DNA from: Undaria pinnatifida
Lineage: Eukaryota; Sar; Phaeophyceae; Laminariales; Alariaceae
Assembly: GCA_012845835.1 (NCBI GenBank)
Contig: JABAKD010000023.1
Span: forward strand, 3,858,200-3,922,199
DNA: 64,000 nucleotides
Direction: 5' to 3'
Shown: one piece after another, positions 21,491-64,000 of the stretch
Layout of the letters: each line of letters opens with the position of its first letter
How positions within the stretch are numbered: the stretch's first letter is position 1
Made by a program: the position numbers and the translations under genes
Notes under the pieces: model-generated
Seen by the model: the letters and a program-made list of their open reading frames with translations, nothing else
Databases searched by the model: none
What the model was told of the DNA's origin: nothing

Positions 21491-22130
21491 TCGTCGTGAA
21501 ATTCCCTGGTTAATGCCCCAACTTGTTTCGATCGCCGAATCATGGAAAGCACACACTGCGCAGGAGGTGCGCTCCGAAGGTCTTGGAAGCCGCACAGCAT
21601 CGCCGGACGAAGCCTAGGCCTTTTGAAATGAGTCCTGAGTTTTTGAGATCGTTCCGTATGAAAACGTTCCTAATCTTTTAGATTATGGTTTGTGTTGCGA
21701 TACGTGGAAATGTATGTATGTCATTAAATGAACCAACCACACGCCCGCCCTTTCTTTTGCGCGAAATTCGGCACCTTCGTTCGAAAAACGAACATGAGGA
21801 CAGGGATGAGAATGAGGAGGACGAGGATGATGGAGGCGTTTATCGCGAGGGTTCTCGAGCACTTGCTGACATGTCTGGGCCGTCGGAAAGATCTAGTGCT
21901 AGCGTGGTAGAGTAGAGGTGTGTGCCGTGAGATAGCGCTAGGGATGGCGTGCTACAGAAATGATGGACCGTTTTCTGTAGTTCGATAAGGCTACAGGAAG
22001 GAGTAGCACGTCAACATTCCCGCTACCGCCCCCCCGCCCCCGCGACAGAACTGATTCGTGTCGTCGCGTATTCGAGGGGGTGTACCGGCGAAATGCGATT
22101 ATAGACGCAGCTATCGGAGAGAGCTTGGGC
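21491..22130. other. interval without a supported gene
   Basis: A plus-strand frame at 21685-21915 ends in an acidic tail (EDRDENEEDEDDGGVYREGS) but has no clear acceptor or partner exon. It could be a terminal exon of MBTPS1 or chance. Confidence 0.3.
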
Positions 22131-22570
22131 GGGGGGCGGGGGTGCACAAGGGCGGCAACCCCTTGTAACAAAGGCCTGCCGTTACTGGGAGGGGGTGGGG
22201 TCGCCCCCGGGGCGACCCCATAACAACTCGATTTTTTTTGTCAAGGCAAAAATTGCACTTTAGGGGTCAACTTATAAGGAGGCCTTGCCCGACGCCTTGG
22301 CGAGGGGGGGGGCACCAGGGGGGCTCTTGTAAGGAAGGTCTGCCGTTACAGGGAGGGGGGGGGGTTGCTCTCGGGCGACCACGAATAGCTTTATCATGTC
22401 AAAAATTGCACTTTAGGAGTCAAGTTGAAAGCAGACTTTGGCCGACGCCAAGGGGGGGAGCACCAGTGGGCCAACCCCTTGTAACGAAAGCCTGTTACAG
22501 GGAGGGGTAGGGGTCTGGAGTAGTTTACCAAGTCAATTTTTTTACTTTTGAGGGTCAACTTATGGAAATT
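22130..22570 (+). repeat. tandem repeat of about 165 bp, three units
   Basis: Units share AAAATTGCACTTTAGG, GTCAACTTATAAGGAGGC, GACGCC, a G-run, GGCACCAG, then CCTTGTAA and GTTACAGGGAGGGG. They start near 22245, 22405 and 22540; a displaced fourth unit lies at 23035-23130. Confidence 0.75.
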
Positions 22571-22689
22571 ATTAGGTGCGCGTGTGGGAGAGGGGACACC
22601 AACAACCCAACCCCTTGTAATGAAGGCGAAACACATTGCCCACGCCCATCGGCGTCCCCCTATGCGCCTGGGTGCCATGTTGGCGTCGG

Positions 22690-22975
22690 CGGTTACGGGA
22701 GGGTGATAGGGGATCGCGGAAGCGTCACCCCCGAACGGGAACGACCAGAGTTAGCTCCGACTCTTACTACGGTAGCCCCCCGCAACTTTTCTTGAACGAA
22801 ATCGCCGGCTTTGAAACCAGCTCCCGGTCGTATCTCCTGAAAAACGATGCCCTTCGCCACCCCGACGTCATCGATCGATAGACCTTTGCACGCAAGAAAA
22901 AAATACATGTATTCTTTTTTTATCGCAATAGTATCCTTCCTTGTGTCGATCGGGCAGCCATGAAACGTTCGTTAG
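22690..22975 (+). repeat. family M repeat
   Basis: Its inverse lies at 33310-33560. Shared pieces are ACTTTTCTTGAACGAAATCG, GCTTTGAAACCAGCT, CCCCGACGTCATCGATCGAT and AGACCTTTGCACGC. Confidence 0.65.
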
Positions 22976-23459
22976 AGAAAAATCGCTGGTCTTGGCGGGG
23001 GCTGTCGTGGAAGCAGTCCTCCAATTTGTTTGAGCGAATAGTTTTATCTTGTCAAGAGTTGCGCTTTGGGAGTCCACTTATAAGGAGGCTTTGGCCGAGG
23101 CCTGGGGGGGATGGGGCACCAGGGCGTCAACTCAAACTTTGGTTTTAGGTTTTGGTTTGTTTTGTAGGAAACCCTGTATACAGGTAACGATGACACAACA
23201 CCCGAAATGTCAGTAATTCATACGAATTCAACAGAGAGATTCACGACCTACCTTGCCGTGCTCATTGCAGACGACAAAAAATGCGTGGGCTATTTAGTTT
23301 AATTGAACCGTAAGTGGTTGACTGAATGCTCTCTCGGGTGCCAGTGGCAGGGGCAGAGAGCATAGGGCCGTTCCTGGCGAACACGAACAAAGTCAGGAAT
23401 AGTGACGAGGTTTACGAAAGGAGGCTTTTTTCGCAAATCGTGATATTTGTCAGGACTTA

Positions 23460-23785
23460 GGCTTTGGAATCGGCGTGGGCTCAAATCACAGACCTTCCGG
23501 GAATGGGTGTAGCCATGCGGCGCGCGAGCCCTATACATGACCACTCCCCCCCCATTATATATGGAAGCGTAATGATCGCCCAAATGTTGGAGGTGTCTCT
23601 ATTATTTGGAGTAGGAACGGTGCTCCCTCTCGAAAGGGGTGTGTGGTCAATGGCCAAATGACTAAGGCAAGCAACAAATGAGTACGCCCCCCCCTTAACA
23701 TGCCCCCCTTGACATGCCCCCCTTAACATGCCCCCCTTGACATGCCCCCCTTAACATGCCCCCTTTATCATGCCCCCCCTCCCTA
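23460..23785 (-). repeat. family H repeat with a 16-17 bp minisatellite end
   Basis: Inverse of 37890-38205. The array CATGCCCCCCTTAA/GA repeats about six times at 23697-23775. It is followed, reading outward on the minus strand, by GCTTGCCTTAGTCATT, CCATTGACCACAC, AGGGAGCACCGTTCCTACTC and CACCTCCAACATTTGGG. Confidence 0.75.
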
Positions 23786-24182
23786 CCGTAGCATTGGTCA
23801 TATGTAACGCGAATTCCAAGCAATTTACCCCCCCCAAAAAAAACGCGGGTGCGGTGCTGAAAGGGGGTTGTAGCGAGGGCTCGCTCGGCGCTTAGACCCT
23901 CCGTCTCCTCGCTAGCTACAAGGGGAGAGGGGACCTCCCCGTTCCGTACCGTCGACATCATAGAACGCGGCCAAACGGCGGACCGTCTGAGCACCCTTTT
24001 CGGAAACTCGGCGATGACGCGAAAACATCCAGAGACAACGGCGGCAAAAACTGCAAAACAGCAGACTTTCGAAACACCTTTTTGGAACGCGAAAAAATCA
24101 CGCGCCATGATCACAAAAATTAGCAAGTCAATCCAATCTGCACCTTTTTCATATATATATAATAAAACAACGCAGCTTGTAA

Positions 24183-24250
24183 AAATGAGTATTGACCCGA
24201 AATCTGTCGAACTCACGGCTGACGTCCTCGAAATATTTGTATAAATAAAA
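24183..24250 (-). repeat. family A LTR fragment (inverted)
   Basis: On the minus strand it reads GGACGTCAGCCGTGAGTTCG then TTTCGGGTCAATACTCATTT, matching the 3' part of the LTRs at 11902 and 31091. Confidence 0.6.
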
Positions 24251-24257
24251 ATAAAAA

Positions 24258-24480
24258 TACACTCCAGCTGTGAGATCGAAGATTTTGTCGAAACTCATCT
24301 GTGCAAGCTGTGCGCGATACTCCGATCGCGCGTATTACGGTTTGTGTGTCCTCATTAAGGACATAGGTCGGCGACTCCCCTTGGAATTAGTGTAGCTATC
24401 AGGGTCAACAGGATGATGTCAGTCGGTCTGTGCCCGGAAACTATAAAACCCGTTTTTGAGGGCGACAAAACCTGACAACG
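24258..24480 (+). repeat. family B copy (long)
   Basis: CTCCAGCTGTGAGATCGAAG, AACTCATCTGTGCAAGCTGT, GATACTCCGATCGCGCGTAT, GGTCGGCGACTCCCCTTGGA and AGGGTCAACAGGATGATG appear in family order. Confidence 0.78.
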
Positions 24481-24635
24481 GTGGAAGGAAATGCATCAGT
24501 TCATCAAGTGTATCCTGTAAATCGTATAGCCGGTGAGGGGAGGGCGGAGTTTTCAAGGGCATGGGTTTTGAACAAGAGAGAGCGGGGGGGGGGGGGGGGG
24601 GGGATGGGCGGGGCAGCTCAATCTGTGCGTGGAAA

Positions 24636-24667
<32 letters not shown>

Positions 24668-24921
24668 GTTGACGGTCCAAAGGGTGTTGAGAACGTCGCG
24701 GCCGTTTTCGAACAAGGCTGCAGTAGGGGGGGGTCCCTGGTTTTCAAGGCCTGATTGGGATCACTCGCCCGAGTGACCCTGCACCTCGCTGTAAAATATC
24801 CAGCAGGCGTTTTTTTTTCGTAACCATTCCATGGGGCGTTGTCAAATGTCGACGCAGCAAACACGAACACGCGTTTGACCTCAAAGGACCAAAGAGGGGC
24901 ACGCTCGCGCGAATGACCCCG

Positions 24922-25232
24922 GACGCGTGCTACGATAGAAGGGGTGCACCGTTTCTTTTTCTCCTTCTTCTTTTAAGGTTTGTTTCTTCTTTCAAGGTTC
25001 CTGAATTTGGGAGCTTTAAAGACCTCTCCCCCAAAGCTGATTCATTAGAGAAAAATTAAACTGCTACTTCGAAGCATGGTACCGGATGAAGAATCCCATT
25101 GGCCAAGGTGCACAACGAAAAATAACGCGAAAAAACATAAATGGGGCGTATTTTCCAACGATTTGGGGTTAAGGAGCCCCGTCATTAAGAAACCATTTTC
25201 GCCAAAAAACGGTATACCTCTATCATAGCCTC
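24922..25232 (+). mobile_element. family C MITE-like element
   Basis: It opens GGACGCGTGCTACGATAGAA, carries all internal blocks (GGGAGCTTTAAAGACCTC, CCATTGGCCAAGGTGCACAA, GGTTAAGGAGCCCCGTCATT) and ends GGTATACCTCTATCATAGCC. Confidence 0.72.
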
Positions 25233-25437
25233 GACTTTTTTTTTTCGTAGAGGATTGTAGGGTCACTCGCGTGAGGAGGCCCCCCGTTTTCTTGAGGAGG
25301 CCCCCCGTTTTCTTGCGATCTCGAGCTTTCACGCGAGGGTTTAACTTGTCGAGAGTGAACCCGCAATATGAGGGTGAGTGGTAAGCTGACGCGCTCTGCC
25401 CAAAAAGAAAACGTGTGAAATCTTGTCCCGGTGAAGC

Positions 25438-25726
25438 GACGCATGCGACGATAATATAGTCTAGAGAGGTAGCACTTTTTTTGGGCCATTTTTTTTGTTT
25501 TTTTCTTGAATGAAAGGGGGCTCCTTATAGCCCCAAATTCGTTCGAAAAACGGACGACCACCTTTTTCTATTTGCATGATTCTATCGTTGTGTACTTACA
25601 GGCCATGGGATTCTTCATCCGGTTTGCTCAAAAATCAGTTTTTTTGGGAGAGCGTATTCTTAAGCTCCCACAAATTCTGGAACCTCGGAAAAAAAGGGGT
25701 GCACTCCTCTATCGTAACGCGCATCG
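25438..25726 (-). mobile_element. family C MITE-like element
   Basis: Inverted copy: GACGCATGCGACGATAATAT on the left, GTGCACTCCTCTATCGTAAC on the right, with AGGCCATGGGATTCTTCATC inside. Confidence 0.65.
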
Positions 25727-25946
25727 ATTTACAGATAGAGTCACTCCTGCGAGGGGCTCAAGCCAGTAGGTAGTGGAAACGGGGACACATCATAACATAC
25801 CCCCCCCACCGTGGCCTTGGTCTTCCCCCCCTTCCAACGATGTCGGCAAAGCGGGGGGGAGGGTCCAGTCTACCCGTGTTGTCCCTCCCCCCCCTTTGCC
25901 GAGAGTTCTCTGAATAGTATTTCCACGGCCGCGGGCGCTGTTCAGG

Positions 25947-26224
25947 GACGCGTGCTACGATATAGGTCGTAGCACCCCTTTTTTTTGCGGTTCCTCAGAA
26001 TGGGAGCTTAAGACCCTCTCCAAAGAAAAAAATGATTTTAGAGAAAAATAAATACTGCTACCATCGGAGATAAAAAAAAAAAAACACGGCCTAGGTACAC
26101 AATCAGATTCATTCACAAAAAAAAATGACCCATTTTTTTCCAACGATTTTTAGGGGGTTTAGGAGCCCCGTCGTTCAGCAATCATTTCAGCCAAAAAAAG
26201 GTATACCTCTATCGTAGCCTGCGC
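25947..26224 (+). mobile_element. family C MITE-like element
   Basis: GACGCGTGCTACGATATAGG to GGTATACCTCTATCGTAGCC, with the CGGCCTAGGTACACAATCAG and AGGAGCCCCGTCGTTCAGCA blocks. Confidence 0.7.
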
Positions 26225-26453
26225 CCAGGGCACGACTTATCCTCCCCTCTTGTCTTGTGTATGATGAGCCAGAGGTAGTTGTACGTTTTCAACATGCGGT
26301 CGAAAAAGTCGAGTTGCAGAAACGTTTTTTTCTAGGCAGGAACGTTCGGCAGAGTCGACGACCCTCCCTCTGGTGTCGTCGGTCAAAACCGCGCACGGAG
26401 GCGGACTGACGTGTTTTCACACACACACGCAAAAAAAAGGAGGAAGCAGTTTT

Positions 26454-27485
26454 TGCTACGGTAGAGGTCCACACTCCACTTTTTTTTTCTGAGGTTTCCT
26501 CAATTTTTTAGCTTAAGACCTTTCTTAACCCAAAAACTGATTTCTCGAGAAAAATAAAGCTACCATCACACGGGTGATAAAAAAATCCCATGGCCTAGCT
26601 ACACGACGGGAACCACACAGAAAAAAAAATGGCCTATTATTTCCGACGATTTTGGGTCAAGGAGCTCCCCGTCATTCAGAAACCATTTCCGCCAAAAAAA
26701 GGTATACCTTAATACCTCTATACCGTAGCACGCGGCATTTCCGACGATTTTAAGGAGCCCCGTCATTCAGACACCATTTTAGCCAAAAAAAGGTATACCT
26801 TAATACCTCTATACCGTAGCACGCGGCATTTCCGACGATTTTGGGGATTAAGGAGCTCCCCGTCATTCAGAAACCATTTCCGCCAAAAAAAGGTATACCT
26901 TAATACCTCTATACCGTAGCACGCGGCATTTCCGACGATTTTGGGGATTAAGGAGCTCCCCGTCATTCAGAAAACATTTCAGCCAAAAAAAGGTTTACCT
27001 TAATACCTTTATTCCCGTAGCACGCGGCATTTCCGACGGTTTTTGGTTGAGGAAGCCCCGTCATTCAGAAACCATTTTCGCCAAAAAACGGTATACCTTA
27101 CTACCTCTATACCGTAGCACGCGGCATTTCCGACGGTTTTGGGTTAAGGAGCCCCCGTCATTCAGAAACCATTTCCGCCAAAAAACGGTATACCTTACTA
27201 CCTCTATACCGTAGCACGCGGCATTTCCGACGGTTTTGGGTTAAGGAGCCCCCGTCATTCAGAAACAATTTCAGCCAAAAAACGGTATACTTTATCACCT
27301 CTATACCGTAGCATGCGGCATTTCCCACGATATTGGGTTAAGGCAGCCCCGTCATTCAGAAACCATTTCAGCCAAAAAATGGTACACCTTAATACAATTT
27401 CCGACGGTTTTGGGTTAAGGAGCCCCGTCATTCAAAAAAAGCTTTCGCCAAAAAAAGGTATACCTCTCATCGTAGCACGCGTCTG
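26454..27485 (+). mobile_element. family C element whose right end is a tandem array (about 9 units of about 97 bp)
   Basis: The left part (26454-26640) is a normal element start. From 26640 the unit ATTTCCGACGATTTTGGG, AAGGAGCCCCGTCATTCAGA, CCAAAAAAAGGTATACC, CTATACCGTAGCACGCGGC repeats, with GGCATTTCC borders near 26733, 26824, 26924, 27026, 27122, 27220 and 27316. Each unit is one MITE end, including its terminal inverted repeat. The same unit is tandem in the opposite orientation at 38735-39310. Confidence 0.88.
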
Positions 27486-27660
27486 CTAGTAGCAAGTGTT
27501 CGTCACGGTATTGTTTCAAAGCATAGCCGTCGGTAGAGCACCGACACCACGCGTTTTTATTGCACGTACGTGCAAGGTTTTTCAGATTTGCACGGAAAAT
27601 CAATGGGCGGCAGGACCGCCCCTGCCCACCTCGAGAGTAGACCCTCGAGCCCCCCAGAGG

Positions 27661-27696
27661 CTTAGGGATAGGGTTAGAGTTAGGGTTAGGGTCAGG
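27661..27696 (+). repeat. short interstitial telomere-like repeat
   Basis: Degenerate TTAGGG units occur in a row (TTAGGGATAGGGTTAGAG followed by TTAGGGTTAGGG). The stretch is too short to be a chromosome end. Confidence 0.6.
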
Positions 27697-27699
27697 TGT

Positions 27700-28080
27700 G
27701 GGGCTGGGTTGGTTTGGGCACGAAAAAAAAGCCGTTTTGGGCGGACCTGCGCAAAGGGAGCTATCATACATAAATCGCTGATTAATTTACGTGCGAATCC
27801 GGATAGCCTGGCAACGTGCGTGCAACTTCGCGGGGGCTGGCTGTCGGTAGAGACAGTTGCTTGCGCGAAGCTGATGGCGGGCATCACCCGCCCGGCACGT
27901 CGACGAGCGGTTCTGCAAGCCCCCACCAGTCTTCCGGAACGTGTACGATATTATGCGGAAAAAAAACTTTTACATTAAATCTCTGTTGGTGGTGTTGTTG
28001 TTGTTGCTCGCTGCTGCTGCTTCTCTCCTGAAGAACGCGACATACCTTTCCATGCAAACTACTATTACAAGATTCCCCGT
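27700..28080. other. 3' flank of the coiled-coil gene, no gene recognised
   Basis: Open frames in this stretch (for example 27496-27978 plus) are unsupported. The minus-strand gene ends at 28081, so this holds its 3' untranslated region and any polyadenylation signal. Confidence 0.4.
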
Positions 28081-63811
<35,731 letters not shown>

Positions 63812-64000
63812 CTGTTCGGAACAAAAATACAAAAATAAAAGACACGGAGACATGTCATTTATGAGCTGTCCGGTTGGCCCGACAGATATCGAACATGTAC
63901 CTGCTCCAATATAGACATACCGAAGGTGCCCCGTGTTCAACATTTTTTGGGTCCATTACAGTAAAAACACACACAAAAAAAGGGATACTATCAACAGCCT

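Noticed and set aside
27496..27978. 160-codon plus-strand frame
   Set aside because: It crosses MITE sequence and the telomere-like repeat, has Arg-Val dipeptide runs from that repeat, and no splice or homology support.

Overview
This is a nuclear window from a eukaryote with spliceosomal GT-AG introns. Exons are short and separated by introns of 0.4 to about 6 kb that are packed with repeats. The mix suggests a stramenopile, most likely a brown alga: a site-1-protease gene, a very large coiled-coil gene, intermediate base composition, many CAA/GTT microsatellites, short modular MITE-like repeats, and one short TTAGGG-like stretch. The lineage is inference; no marker gene in the window settles it.

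Layout. (1) 1-1.24 kb holds a probable exon of a minus-strand gene that leaves the window on the left. (2) 1.4-14.8 kb is repeat-rich: MITE-like elements, a tRNA-Gln(CUG) gene at 2926-2997, a satellite at 4.06-5.2 kb, an intact 381-bp LTR mini-element at 6700-7080, palindromic minisatellites, and a larger LTR fragment. (3) 14.88-21.03 kb on the plus strand carries five phase-compatible exons (265 codons) that encode the C-terminal part of a membrane-bound transcription factor site-1 protease (MBTPS1/S1P). Its last intron holds a 30-bp GATC-rich minisatellite and a decayed copy of the final exon. (4) 21-28 kb is tandem and dispersed repeats, including a MITE-end array at 26.6-27.5 kb. (5) 28.08-63.81 kb on the minus strand is one gene. 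Thirteen exons join in a single open frame (about 1153 codons ending in a stop) to make a long coiled-coil protein with a disordered C-terminus. Its 5' end is outside the window.

A 500-N gap (45176-45675) sits between two near-identical 3.76-kb blocks (41.42-45.18 and 45.68-49.44 kb). They differ almost only by one-base homopolymer indels, so this looks like an unmerged contig overlap, not a true duplication. Only the right-hand copy keeps both coiled-coil exons open.

The most interesting signals are: a family of 363-381 bp LTR mini-retrotransposons (SMART/TRIM type) that share a tRNA-like primer-binding site with a larger LTR family; low-complexity tracts placed within tens of bases of 5' splice sites in five introns of two genes; and MITE ends expanded as roughly 97-bp tandem arrays at two loci in opposite orientation.
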